Shown piece by piece: positions 52,399-60,853 of a stretch of DNA of 64,000 nucleotides. This stretch comes from Bacillota bacterium (GTDB lineage: Bacteria; Bacillota; Clostridia; Acetivibrionales; JAMNXU01). Made by a program: the position numbers and the translations under genes. Numbering within the stretch: position 1 is the stretch's first letter; each line of letters starts with the position of its first letter. The notes beneath the pieces were generated by a model, which saw only the letters and a program-made list of their open reading frames with translations, was not told the origin of the DNA and made no database searches. Location of the stretch: positions 124,001-188,000 of the forward strand of contig JAMNXU010000039.1 in NCBI GenBank assembly GCA_023623175.1. The letters run 5' to 3'.

Positions 52399-52581
52399 TT
52401 AGTTTCTTTTTCCGAACAATCTCCTGAGCAGAGGTTCGCTTGTTTCATTGGGATAAAGATTTTGCAAAACCTTTATCAGGACAAAGAAAGCTATCAGTGA
52501 CAAAAACACTACGACAATACCTGCTATCATTACAAAAAGTCCTTGCGTAAAAGGAGCAGCCGACTTTAAGCTTTCAAACAT
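52399..52581 (-). CDS. OadG-family decarboxylase gamma subunit
   Basis: A 60-residue protein with one membrane helix (GLFVMIAGIVVVFLSLIAFFVLIKVL) and a short basic tail, the form of OadG/MmdD gamma chains that hold sodium-pumping decarboxylases together. ATG 52581 follows GAGGTGAT; the track start 52590 is a GTG. It lies 48 bases behind oadB on the same strand and shares its operon. Confidence 0.75.
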   Translation of the reverse strand: MFESLKSAAPFTQGLFVMIAGIVVVFLSLIAFFVLIKVLQNLYPNETSEPLLRRLFGKRN

Positions 52582-52628
52582 CGATATCACCTCGGTAAAA
52601 ATATTGATTTAACGCATCAGTCCGGATT

Positions 52629-53768
52629 TTAAGCTATAAGGTAACCAACAAGAGCGAGAATCAGTCCTCCGGCCATTATTGAACCCAACTGGCCTGCAAC
52701 GTTTGCGCTGACGGCCTGCATGAGCACGAAGTTGGTGGGGTCTTCAGCCTTTGCCATTCTCTGAATAACTCTTGAAGACATCGGGAATGCAGATATTCCG
52801 GCTGCACCTACCATCGGGTTGATCTTGTTCTTTACAAAGAGGTTGACCAGTTTTGCAAAAAGAACTCCGCCTGCCGTGTCAAATATGAATGCCACAAGGC
52901 CGAGAGCCAGTATGAACAGCGTGTCCCATCTCAGGAATTTGTCTGCAACCATGGTGGAACCAATGGTAATGCCGAGGAGAATTGTTACGATATTAGATAA
53001 TTCGTTCTGGGCTGCGTTGGAAAGTCTTTCGAGAACGCCGCTCTCCCTTATAAGGTTACCGAACATCAGGAGACCTACAAGCGGAACGCTTATCGGGGCA
53101 AGTATGCCTGCAATGATGGTTACGCCTATCGGGAAAGCGATTTTCACAGCCTTGGATACCGGAGCTTCAGTATATTTCATCCTTATCATGCGTTCTTTCC
53201 TGGTGGTAAGAAGCTTGATGACCGGCGGCTGAATAATGGGAACCAGCGACATGTAGGAATAGGCTGCGACCGTAATGGGTCCGAGGTAGTCCTTGGCGAA
53301 TTTGGTTGCAACAAATATGGACGTCGGTCCGTCTGCCGCGCCGATAATACCTATTGATGCAGCTTCAGCGAGCGAGAAGTTCAGTCCGAAAACGGGCCCC
53401 AAAAGAAGCGCTACAAGCATTGTTGCAAATATTCCGAACTGAGCGGCTGCACCGAAGAAAATCATTACGGGATTCTTGAAAAGTGGAGTAAAATCAATCA
53501 TTGCTCCGATTCCTATGAAAATCAGGCAGGGAAACAACTCTGTCGCTATACCCGCGTCAAACAATACCTGTAAGACACCGGGCATACCTTCATAGGAAAG
53601 AACCGACGAAAGCGGCAGATTTACAAGAATGGCTCCGAACCCTATGGGCAGCAGTAGCATTGGCTCGTAATCCTTTTTTATGGCGAGGTATATCAGAATG
53701 AAGCCGATGAAGAACATTACAATTGACCCTAAACTCAGGGAAGTAAATCCTGCTAGAAGTTGTTCCAT
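52629..53768 (-). CDS. oadB: Sodium-pumping decarboxylase beta subunit
   Basis: This 379-residue membrane carboxybiotin decarboxylase exports Na+ while releasing CO2 from biotin (OadB/MmdB/GcdB). It has about nine helices and the essential Asp segment GIIGAADGPTSIFVATK; other family stretches are GAMIDFTPLFKNP and GAAGISAFPMSSRV. The start at 53768 follows GGAGG; the track adds 19 residues upstream. Only the beta and gamma genes are here: no carboxyltransferase or biotin carrier gene is in the window, so the decarboxylated acid (oxaloacetate, methylmalonyl-CoA or glutaconyl-CoA) is unknown. Confidence 0.92.
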   Translation of the reverse strand: MEQLLAGFTSLSLGSIVMFFIGFILIYLAIKKDYEPMLLLPIGFGAILVNLPLSSVLSYEGMPGVLQVLFDAGIATELFPCLIFIGIGAMIDFTPLFKNPVMIFFGAAAQFGIFATMLVALLLGPVFGLNFSLAEAASIGIIGAADGPTSIFVATKFAKDYLGPITVAAYSYMSLVPIIQPPVIKLLTTRKERMIRMKYTEAPVSKAVKIAFPIGVTIIAGILAPISVPLVGLLMFGNLIRESGVLERLSNAAQNELSNIVTILLGITIGSTMVADKFLRWDTLFILALGLVAFIFDTAGGVLFAKLVNLFVKNKINPMVGAAGISAFPMSSRVIQRMAKAEDPTNFVLMQAVSANVAGQLGSIMAGGLILALVGYLIA

Positions 53769-53830
53769 GATTAATCCTCCATATCCCCAAAAATAAAAAT
53801 AAACAGACCGGGCCGAACAGGCCAATTTGT

Positions 53831-53859
53831 AGTATACAGGAATTTATTTTTAATATCAA
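53831..53859 (-). promoter_or_regulatory. Promoter of oadB-oadG
   Basis: On the minus strand TTGATA, a 17-base spacer and TATACT give a near-consensus sigma-A promoter about 60 bases before the oadB start. Confidence 0.75.
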
Positions 53860-53948
53860 TATAAATGTCGAACAAAAAAAGATTTTACGCGTTGTATAGT
53901 TTTTTCGACAAATTCTGCCGCTTATAATCGTTTTTGCTTGGGATGATA

Positions 53949-53988
53949 AAAAGGAAGGCCGCTCAAAACAGGTGCGGACCTTCCTTTT
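53949..53988. terminator. Bidirectional-looking terminator upstream of oadB
   Basis: AAAGGAAGGCCGC pairs with GCGGACCTTCCTTTT over an 11-base loop, with T-runs on both sides. No gene ends nearby on either strand, since oadB starts at 53768 and the DUF72 gene at 54319. It may be left from a lost gene. Confidence 0.75.
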
Positions 53989-54235
53989 ACAAGGATGATC
54001 TTTTGGTATGTCAGTTAGCTAATAATTGTGGTAAATGTTACTATGTTTATGGTAATTATATTGCTGCTTCTTACGGCATGTTCTAAACCTGGATCGCTGT
54101 TGCATTCGTTCTCCAACTGGAGTCAATAGTTATATACCCCCGTATTTAAATTTTTAAACGGATAATTTCAAATTTTTTTCAGGTAATTTTTGGGTGATGA
54201 TTTATACTTTTTTCCGGGAAACGGAGCTTCTAAAA

Positions 54236-54287
54236 AAGTTTTGCAGAAAGAGAAGTTTTGCAGAAAGGTCGGTCTTGAACTTATAAT
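54236..54287 (+). promoter_or_regulatory. Direct repeat and promoter before DUF72 gene
   Basis: AAGTTTTGCAGAAAG is repeated at 54236-54250 and 54253-54267. Within it TTGCAG (54258-54263) and TATAAT (54282-54287), 18 bases apart, make a fair promoter. The remainder of the 54000-54235 spacer is AT-rich without features. Confidence 0.5.
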
Positions 54288-54318
54288 ATAAATATAAACA
54301 GGTATTGGGGGAAATACA

Positions 54319-55092
54319 ATGATTTATATCGGAACGGCCGGTTATTCCTACCGCGACTGGGTTGGCAGTTTTTATCCTGATGACATAAAGCCGACTTCGA
54401 TGCTGAGGTTTTACTCGGAGCATTTCAGTTTTGTCGAGTTAAACTCGTCCTATTATCATATGCCGGGCTCCCGGCTTTTCAGCAGCATAAACGCAAATAC
54501 ACCGGATGATTTCAAAGTGGCTGTAAAGCTTTTTAAGGGATTTACGCACGAAAGAAACCTCGGAGAAGCTGAAGCCGCAAAGTTCATGTACTCTCTCCAA
54601 CCCATCGCTGAAAGCCGAAAGCTTGCATGTATCCTGGCACAGTTTCCCTACTCATTCCATTATAATCAGCAAAATGCCGATTATTTGAAAAGGCTCAGGG
54701 AATGGTTCATGGACGTGGAAATCAACGTGGAATTCAGAAACAACAACTGGATCCGCGGGGAGGTATTCGGCTTTTTGAAGAGAGAAAAGCTGGGATTTGT
54801 ATGTGTTGACGAACCTAGAATAAAAGGCCTGATCGGGGCGGTTGTGGCGGCGACCTCCGATGTGAGTTACATCAGGATGCACGGTCGCAATGCGGCCAAG
54901 TGGTATACAGGGGAGGACTCGGAGCGGTACGACTATCTTTACGACCGTTCGGAGCTTGAGGAATGGGTGCCGAGGATAAGGGAGCTTGAACGAAACGCCA
55001 CCGTAACCCTGATTTCTTTCAACAACCATCCTCGGGGAAAAGCGGTGCAAAATGCGAAAATGCTTTTGGCGCTGCTGGAGCAGGGAATATAA
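54319..55092 (+). CDS. DUF72 protein
   Basis: A 257-residue TIM-barrel-like protein of the DUF72 (YecE) family. Family segments are MIYIGTAGYSYRDWVGSFYP, FVELNSSYYHMP, FKVAVKLFKGFTHER, LAQFPYSF, VEFRNNNW and VTLISFNNHPRGKAVQNA. The biochemical role is unknown; conserved acidic and aromatic residues in the barrel suggest an enzyme. It stands alone with a terminator just behind it. Confidence 0.92.
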   Translation: MIYIGTAGYSYRDWVGSFYPDDIKPTSMLRFYSEHFSFVELNSSYYHMPGSRLFSSINANTPDDFKVAVKLFKGFTHERNLGEAEAAKFMYSLQPIAESRKLACILAQFPYSFHYNQQNADYLKRLREWFMDVEINVEFRNNNWIRGEVFGFLKREKLGFVCVDEPRIKGLIGAVVAATSDVSYIRMHGRNAAKWYTGEDSERYDYLYDRSELEEWVPRIRELERNATVTLISFNNHPRGKAVQNAKMLLALLEQGI

Positions 55093-55117
55093 GGGCCGGT
55101 CGACTGCCGGCCCTCTT
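55092..55117 (+). terminator. Terminator after DUF72 gene
   Basis: AGGGCCGG-tcgactg-CCGGCCCT is followed by CTTTAAATT and begins at the last stop base. Confidence 0.8.
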
Positions 55118-55304
55118 TAAATTCTGTTATTTAAAATATTGTCTTGTTATAACTTTTTTTATCTAGTTATAACTTTTTATCGATTTATCAAATTTTTCCA
55201 GCTTCCCAAATCTGTCGTGAAAATTTGTCAAGCACTTGTAAACAAATTTCTAAATACGTTTAATTTTCTTATTCAAATTTTTTCTTATCGTTATCTTTCC
55301 CGAA

Positions 55305-55520
55305 TTATTTCTTACCTGCCATCTGTTCTTCGGCCATGCGAATCATGTTCCTTACCATGTTGCCGCCGATCCTTCCTGCGTCGCGCGAAGAAAGATCCCC
55401 GTTATAGCCCTGCTTCAAATTTACTCCAACCTGGTTCGCGATTTCGAATTTCATTTTATCCAGGGCGCTTTTTGCGTTGGGCACCACTGTTTGATTGCGG
55501 CTTCCGCTGTTATTCGGCAT
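55305..55520 (-). CDS. Alpha/beta-type small acid-soluble spore protein
   Basis: A 71-residue SASP that coats spore DNA and feeds the outgrowing cell. Both family motifs are seen: KMKFEIANQVGV, with the GPR cleavage site between Glu and Ile, and GYNGDLSSRDAGRIGGNMVRNMI, the DNA-binding stretch. The start follows AGGTGAAAA. The matching protease gene gpr lies 6 kb away in the window. Transcription by a forespore sigma factor is expected, but no clean sigma-G promoter was picked out. Confidence 0.97.
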   Translation of the reverse strand: MPNNSGSRNQTVVPNAKSALDKMKFEIANQVGVNLKQGYNGDLSSRDAGRIGGNMVRNMIRMAEEQMAGKK

Positions 55521-55604
55521 AAATTTTCACCTCCGTTTTTATTGTGTTCTTTTATTGCGAAATCCAAGCAAGTATTTCATGGCAAAACTGCTTTTTAAGC
55601 CAAT

Positions 55605-55634
55605 TTGACAAATTAAACGCAATAAGGATATAAT
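55605..55634 (+). promoter_or_regulatory. Promoter of the riboswitch-nlpC unit
   Basis: A perfect TTGACA and a perfect TATAAT are separated by 18 bases, just ahead of the riboswitch. Confidence 0.85.
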
Positions 55635-55652
55635 TGTTGTGTCGGACAAAAT

Positions 55653-55772
55653 ATAGAGGCTGAATCCTTCTGAAAAAGAAGGTACGGAGGAACCGGAACA
55701 AGGGGTTAATCCATTTTCATGGTAGGGTACTCCTATTACCCGAACCCGTCAGCTAACTTCGGAAGCCTGAAT
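55653..55772 (+). promoter_or_regulatory. Cyclic di-AMP riboswitch (ydaO-yuaA type)
   Basis: The leader has the conserved ydaO pieces in order: GAGGAACCGG, GGGGTTAATCCATT, a GTAGGGTACTCCTATTACCC arm, then CCGAACCCGTCAGCTAACTTCGG and the closing AGCCTGAA, with AGGCT/AGCCT as the outer stem and CCTTC-GAAGG as an inner one. This RNA binds c-di-AMP and usually turns off cell wall hydrolase and K+ transport genes. The ribosome binding site AGGAGGT follows within 5 bases, so control of translation start as well as transcription is possible. Confidence 0.93.
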
Positions 55773-55783
55773 AGGAGGTCAAA

Positions 55784-56701
55784 ATGACAAAACTGAAGAA
55801 AGCCCTTACCAGTTGTGCTGTCATAGGCATTCTTGTTGCTTTTGCGTGTGTGGCAGCCTATGCAGCCCAGGAACAGACGGGCAAGGTTACCTGTAACGTA
55901 CTGAATGTCAGGGCCGGCGCCGGTACCGGAACAGCGGTAATAGACCAGATAAATAAGGGCACGGTCGTGACGATTATCAGCAGTTCCAACGGCTGGTACC
56001 ACGTGCGTTACGGCAACGGAAAAACCGGTTGGGTGTGCGCGGACTACATAGAAATTGGATTTGCCGGCTACGGCGTCATAACTGGAAGTGTTGTGAATGT
56101 TCGCTCCGGACCGGGGACCTCATACGGTATACTGACGACGATGAAAAAGGGCCAGAAGGCAGGAATCATCGGCAGGTACAACGGATGGTACAATATCCGG
56201 ACACCGGACGGTATCACTGGATGGGTAACCGGGGAATACTTCAGCGTCACCGAAACCGTATCAAGAGGCGGAACATCGGACATACCCGTCATCGAGCCTT
56301 CGGTGCAGACCGCTGTCAACCTTTCCAGGCAGGAGAGCATAGTTGCCCTCGCCAAATCTTACCTGGGGTACAGGTATGTCTACGGAGGTTCGACACCCGA
56401 AGGAGGTTTTGACTGCTCAGGATTTACAAAGTACATTTTCGGCCGCTTTTCCATTAATCTCTACAGAACGGCTGCTGAGCAGGCAAAGATGGGAACGCCC
56501 GTATCCAAGTCCGAACTGAGGATAGGGGACCTGGTATTCTTCAATACCTACGGAAGCAGCTATATAAATCATGTTGGGATTTATATAGGCGACGGCAAAT
56601 TCATCCACGCGTCCAACCCCAAATACGGGGTCACCATTACCGATTTGACAACCGGTTTTTACGCCAACTGTTTTACAACAGCAAGGAGAATTATTCAGTA
56701 A
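55784..56701 (+). CDS. Secreted SH3-NlpC/P60 peptidoglycan endopeptidase
   Basis: A 305-residue cell wall hydrolase. A Sec signal (residues 1-27, ending AAYA) is followed by two bacterial SH3 domains (KVTCNVLNVRAGAGTGTAV and VITGSVVNVRSGPGTSYGI), which bind the wall, and a C-terminal NlpC/P60 domain from about residue 185 with the catalytic Cys in FDCSGF, His in INHVGIYIG and the third polar residue in FIHASN. It likely cuts gamma-D-Glu-diamino acid bonds. The c-di-AMP riboswitch upstream fits known control of wall hydrolases. Confidence 0.95.
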   Translation: MTKLKKALTSCAVIGILVAFACVAAYAAQEQTGKVTCNVLNVRAGAGTGTAVIDQINKGTVVTIISSSNGWYHVRYGNGKTGWVCADYIEIGFAGYGVITGSVVNVRSGPGTSYGILTTMKKGQKAGIIGRYNGWYNIRTPDGITGWVTGEYFSVTETVSRGGTSDIPVIEPSVQTAVNLSRQESIVALAKSYLGYRYVYGGSTPEGGFDCSGFTKYIFGRFSINLYRTAAEQAKMGTPVSKSELRIGDLVFFNTYGSSYINHVGIYIGDGKFIHASNPKYGVTITDLTTGFYANCFTTARRIIQ

Positions 56702-56724
56702 AACTCCTGGAGAGAGTGCATGAA

Positions 56725-56748
56725 GGCTGCCATAAGGCAGCTTTTTTT
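56725..56748 (+). terminator. Terminator after the NlpC gene
   Basis: GCTGCC-ataa-GGCAGC is followed by seven T, 24 bases after the stop. Confidence 0.93.
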
Positions 56749-56760
56749 GTCCGATTTTCC

Positions 56761-56957
56761 CCCAAAAACGAGATTTGCAAAGATGTCGTTGAAATCAGCA
56801 ACATCTCGCCTTGTGTCTCAAACGAACGGACCACATACGCGCCTCCTGCGCCAGGAGTGGTCCTTTCGCAGGCATCCGGCCTGCGAATCGTTTTCGATGC
56901 TGCGGCTCGACGGCTGATTTTAACAACTCATGTTTAAAGCAAATCTCGTTTTGCGGG
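56761..56957. repeat. 197-bp inverted-repeat element with structured repeat copy C
   Basis: The ends CCCAAAAACGAGATTTGC (56761-56778) and GCAAATCTCGTTTTGCGGG (56939-56957) are inverted repeats. Inner arms AAAGATGTCGTTGAAATCAGC and GGCTGATTTTAACAACTCATG continue the pairing. The core (56828-56912) folds as GGACCAC...GTGGTCC around CTCCTG-cgc-CAGGAG, then TCGCAGGC-atccg-GCCTGCGA, then the shared GAATCGTTTTCGATGCTGCGGC. It looks like a small non-autonomous mobile element or a folded RNA. Confidence 0.75.
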
Positions 56958-57027
56958 AAATCGCATAACGTATTGAAGAATATGTAATATTTTGGTATAA
57001 TACACACAAAAAGGAAACGATGCCTGT

Positions 57028-59367
57028 ATGAAAAGACCCCTGGTGTATTGTACCATATGCTATATCACAGGAATTCTCGCGGCAAGGCAATATTACAATA
57101 TTGTGCTGCCGGTAGGCTTTATCCTTTGCGGGCTGTTTTCCTGCCGTATCCTTGCCGTGGGATGTGGCGGGCGTCGTTTTCATGCGCTGCCAATGGCGGC
57201 CCTGTTCTTTGCTGCGGGATACTTTTTATTTCACGTACATAATCACGTGCTTGAAAACAAGTATGCATGTTTTGAAGGCAACGAGATCACGGTGACCGGC
57301 TCTGTTTCCGATGTCAGGGAAGGGGAGTACGGGCCGGTTTATACGGTGAAAACTTCAAAAGTGTATTTTAATGAGCATAATTACAATATAAAAGGGTTGA
57401 TACAGGTATATGCGAAGGCCGGCAGCGGAAACGTCCTGCGCTGCGGGTCCAGGGTAAGCGCGCGCGGCATGCTGAATCTGCCCAGGGGGAAAAGGAATCC
57501 CGGGGGTTTTGACCACAGGCTTTACCTGAAAGGGCGGAAAATCAGCGCGCTGATGAATGCCGGTGCCATAGAAGAAACAGGCCCGCCGCCGCGATTTTCA
57601 GTGAAACTTGCGGCATTGAATGTCCGAAGCAGGATTGTAAATGTCATAAACAAGTGCCTGCCAAGAGAAGAAGCCGGGTTACTGAGCGGTATGCTCATCG
57701 GCTACAGGGAAGACCTGACGGAGGATATGGAGGATGCCTTCAGGGACGCGGGACTGACCCATATAATGGCCGTGTCCGGTGCCAATGTGCTCTTCATTGC
57801 GCTGCCCTTTGCCTTCATTTTCAAAAAGGCGGGCATCCCAAGGCGCATTTCAAACCTTATTATTTCAGGCATCCTGTTTTTTTTCGTATTCATTACCGGT
57901 TTTTCGGCTTCCGTTGTCAGGGCGGTAATAATGGCCGTTACGGCACTGTTTGCGCAAATACTTTACCGTGAAACCGACGTGTTAACAAGCATCGCGTTTT
58001 CTGCATTTGTTTTGCTGGTCTACAACCCGTTCCTGCTCTACGACATCGGGTTTCAGCTGTCTTATGCAGCGACCCTGTCCCTTGTTTTCCTTTATAATCC
58101 GTTCAGGGAAAAACTGAAACTACGTTTTATCCCCAAGGTCATGGCAGACATTCTCGCTGCGACCATGGCGGCGCAGGCAGGAGTCCTGCCCATATCGACT
58201 TGGCATTTTAACCGGATATCCCTCGTCTCGCCGGTTTCGAACCTGCTGGCTCTGCCTGTTGTACAGGTTGTGACCATCCTGGGAACGGTTACCGCGGCGC
58301 TGAGCCAGGTGAGTATACCCGTTGCAAGGCTGCCGGCGTTTATAAACTATTTTCCGCTGAAGTTCATAATCAGCGTAACCTCCTTTTGCGCGCGAATTCC
58401 CCATGCGGCGATAAATGTTCCGACGCCGGAATTGCACGTAGTTTTTCTATACTACTTCTTATTGGTTTTTGTTTTCATAATTGCTCCCAAAATAAAACTC
58501 AGGCTGAAGATAAAGCATTTAATTGCTTTTGCCGTATGCATTGCCCTGATTGCTTTCGTGAAATCAATGATTCCTCGTAAGCTTGAAGTGGTATTCATAG
58601 ATGTCGGACAGGGCGATGCAATCCTTGTTTCAACGCCTGCCGGGAAAAGTGTACTGATTGACGGCGGAGGAAGCTTTTCCGGCGAGGGGAGCGCGGACAC
58701 GGGGAATAAAATCGTGCTGCCGCTGCTTATGGATTACGGAATACGGAAGCTTGACGCTGTTGTAGCGACCCATCCCCACAGCGATCATTTGCAGGGGCTG
58801 TTTGCCGTGGTTGAAAAAATGCCTGTAAAAAGTATTATTTTACCTGACAACCCTCTTGTGCTGGACGATTTCCGGGATTTTCTCAGTCTTGCCGAAAGCA
58901 GGGACGTGCCCGTCAGTTTCTGCAGCAGGGGAAGCTTTATAAGCCTGGACCGCGGTGTAAGGCTCGTGGCGCTGCATCCCGACAAGAACAGGCCCCTGGC
59001 TGAATCGCCGGCAAACAACGCGTCCCTGGTGTTGAAATTGGAGTATGGAAATACTAAAATACTTTTAACGGGGGACATTGAAAAAGCTGCCGAGGAAATG
59101 CTTGTCGAAGTTAAAAATGATTTGTCCTCGCTTTTTTTGAAAGTGCCCCACCACGGTTCCTCCACGTCCACGGGACCAGCGCTGCTCGAGGCGGTAAATC
59201 CAGCCGTGGCTGTTATAAGTGTTGGCAGCAACAACTTCGGACATCCGTCGCAGGCGGTGATTGAACGATTGGAGAAAGCGGGCTGTAAAATATACAGGAC
59301 GGACCGTTGCGGAGCCGTCAGGCTTGTAAGCGACGGGCGCACCGTGAAAGTATATACAATGGCTTAG
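57028..59367 (+). CDS. comEC: ComEC/Rec2 DNA uptake channel
   Basis: ComEC is the membrane channel that brings single-stranded DNA into the cell during transformation. The 779-residue protein has an N-terminal OB domain (residues 60-165, EITVTGSVSDVREGEYG), a ten-helix competence domain with LTHIMAVSGANVLFIALPF and GFSASVVRAVIMA, and a C-terminal metallo-beta-lactamase domain (VVFIDVGQGDAILV, THPHSDHLQGL, VPHHGSS). All three parts are intact. holA follows as in many Firmicutes. Other competence genes are not in the window, so natural transformation is not shown. Confidence 0.95.
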   Translation: MKRPLVYCTICYITGILAARQYYNIVLPVGFILCGLFSCRILAVGCGGRRFHALPMAALFFAAGYFLFHVHNHVLENKYACFEGNEITVTGSVSDVREGEYGPVYTVKTSKVYFNEHNYNIKGLIQVYAKAGSGNVLRCGSRVSARGMLNLPRGKRNPGGFDHRLYLKGRKISALMNAGAIEETGPPPRFSVKLAALNVRSRIVNVINKCLPREEAGLLSGMLIGYREDLTEDMEDAFRDAGLTHIMAVSGANVLFIALPFAFIFKKAGIPRRISNLIISGILFFFVFITGFSASVVRAVIMAVTALFAQILYRETDVLTSIAFSAFVLLVYNPFLLYDIGFQLSYAATLSLVFLYNPFREKLKLRFIPKVMADILAATMAAQAGVLPISTWHFNRISLVSPVSNLLALPVVQVVTILGTVTAALSQVSIPVARLPAFINYFPLKFIISVTSFCARIPHAAINVPTPELHVVFLYYFLLVFVFIIAPKIKLRLKIKHLIAFAVCIALIAFVKSMIPRKLEVVFIDVGQGDAILVSTPAGKSVLIDGGGSFSGEGSADTGNKIVLPLLMDYGIRKLDAVVATHPHSDHLQGLFAVVEKMPVKSIILPDNPLVLDDFRDFLSLAESRDVPVSFCSRGSFISLDRGVRLVALHPDKNRPLAESPANNASLVLKLEYGNTKILLTGDIEKAAEEMLVEVKNDLSSLFLKVPHHGSSTSTGPALLEAVNPAVAVISVGSNNFGHPSQAVIERLEKAGCKIYRTDRCGAVRLVSDGRTVKVYTMA

Positions 59368-59440
59368 TCCGGTGTTTAATGTCCGCCTCCTTATTTGCAT
59401 AAGCGGCCTGCGACACAAAAGACCGAAAGGAGAAAGGTTT

Positions 59441-60481
59441 GTGAGTCTTTCCATACTGAAAAACCAGATAAAAAGCGGCAAGCTTTCCAATTTGTATCTC
59501 TTTTACGGCCCCGAGGAATTCCTTAAGAAATATTATCTCGACTGCATGGAAAAGATCCTTGTAAGAAGCGGGACAGAGGACCTCAATAAAACTGTGGTCG
59601 AGGGCAAGGTTGACGAGAAAAAACTGTCCGAATACTGCGAGGCGTTGCCCGTGTTTTCGGATTACCGTCTCGTGGTTGTTAAAAATTCCGGCCTGTTTAA
59701 ATCGGCGAAGAAAGATGATGAATCCGGCGAAAAAAAAGATGAAAAGAAAAGCAGGTCGCGAGACGATTCAATTGCAGATTATCTTGAAAAATTGCCGCCA
59801 TATACCTGCCTGGTTTTTTACGAGGACGAAATTGACAAAAGGCTCAGGATAACCGGCCTGGTCGCGAAAAAAGGCCTGGTCGTGGAATTCCCGTACCAGG
59901 AAGCTGCCGACCTTATCAAGTGGATTAAAAAAGGATTTCGGTCAAACGGTCTTGAAATCGGCGACGCAGCGGCGTCAATGCTCGTTGAATACTGTGAGCC
60001 GGGCATGACTGACATACTCAATGAAATTAACAAGCTTGTGCTGTATAAATCAAAAGGCGGAGAAGTTACAGAAGAAGATATTGCAGCCGTATGTACCAAA
60101 TCGATTAAGAGCAGGATTTTTGATCTCACCGATGCCATTGCAGAAAAGAACGGCGAAAAGGCTCTGGCACTGCTCGAAGAAATGATTGCTTTAAAAGAAC
60201 CCATACCGAGAATTTTTTACATGATTACGCGCCAACTTAGGCTTGTTCTGAAAATGAAGCTCATCACTGCGGAAGGAATTTCAACTTCTGAAGCCGCATC
60301 CAGGCTTTCGCTGACTCCCTATGCCGCGAGAAAAATAGCGGCCCAGGGCAGGGGATTCACTGAAGAAAAGCTTGCCCAGGCGCTTAAAAGCTGCCTGTAT
60401 CTTGACGCGGCCGTCAAAACCGGCAGGCTGAAGGACCGGATTGCTGCCGAGCTCTTGATAGCGGAACTGGCAGCCCAATAA
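59441..60481 (+). CDS. holA: DNA polymerase III delta subunit
   Basis: HolA opens the sliding clamp as part of the clamp loader. The 346-residue protein has NLYLFYGPEEFLKKYYLD at the N-terminus, an AAA-like domain, RDDSIADYLEKLPPYTCLVFYEDEIDKR, and the C-terminal helical collar. A Lys/Glu-rich loop (KSAKKDDESGEKKDEKKSRS) is longer than usual. The start is GTG 59441 behind AAAGGAGAAAGG; the track ATG lies 23 codons upstream. It is the normal neighbour of comEC and rpsT. Confidence 0.93.
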   Translation: MSLSILKNQIKSGKLSNLYLFYGPEEFLKKYYLDCMEKILVRSGTEDLNKTVVEGKVDEKKLSEYCEALPVFSDYRLVVVKNSGLFKSAKKDDESGEKKDEKKSRSRDDSIADYLEKLPPYTCLVFYEDEIDKRLRITGLVAKKGLVVEFPYQEAADLIKWIKKGFRSNGLEIGDAAASMLVEYCEPGMTDILNEINKLVLYKSKGGEVTEEDIAAVCTKSIKSRIFDLTDAIAEKNGEKALALLEEMIALKEPIPRIFYMITRQLRLVLKMKLITAEGISTSEAASRLSLTPYAARKIAAQGRGFTEEKLAQALKSCLYLDAAVKTGRLKDRIAAELLIAELAAQ

Positions 60482-60568
60482 GTGAAGGTAATAAAGCGGC
60501 CTGTACAAGGGGATGCTGCACCAGGGTTGATAGAACAGGTATCGATAAAATAAGGATAAGAAGAATAC

Positions 60569-60695
60569 AAGGTTTGAAGCAAAGGTATTGAGAAGGATAT
60601 AAGGTTTGAAACAAGGGCACAAGGTTAATACAAGGTTTAAAACAAGAGTTAAGGCCGAAAGGAAAGTGTAAGGTTAAAGAAAGGTATAAGGGTTG
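60569..60695 (+). repeat. Purine-rich degenerate tandem repeat after holA
   Basis: Six or seven imperfect units of about 20 bases beginning ACAAGGTT or TAAGGTT (for example AAGGTTTGAAACAAGGGCAC) follow holA. The plus strand is nearly free of C. No gene is supported in 60482-60853 apart from the terminator. Confidence 0.75.
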
Positions 60696-60742
60696 GAAGA
60701 AAACGGGATTGAAAATAATATCGGGAGAAAAATGGGAAAAAT

Positions 60743-60771
60743 AAAAAAACGTACGCTCAGGTACGTTTTTT
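60743..60771. terminator. Bidirectional terminator between holA and rpsT
   Basis: AAAAAAACGTAC-gctcag-GTACGTTTTTT is a symmetrical A/T-flanked stem between two convergent genes. Confidence 0.93.
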
Positions 60772-60853
60772 ATCCTCTTTTTTACACATATTGCCTGACT
60801 GTCCGGTTGTCCGAATGTCAATAAATATCAATTAGAATGTCAATAAGTATCAA

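Noticed and set aside
55521-55620. Sigma-G promoter before the SASP gene
   Set aside because: TGAAATA and CAATAAA are present with a 15-base gap, but they match the forespore consensus too poorly to call.
60482-60853. CRISPR array
   Set aside because: The repeat units after holA are imperfect, adjacent without spacers and purine-rich, which is a degenerate tandem repeat and not a CRISPR.
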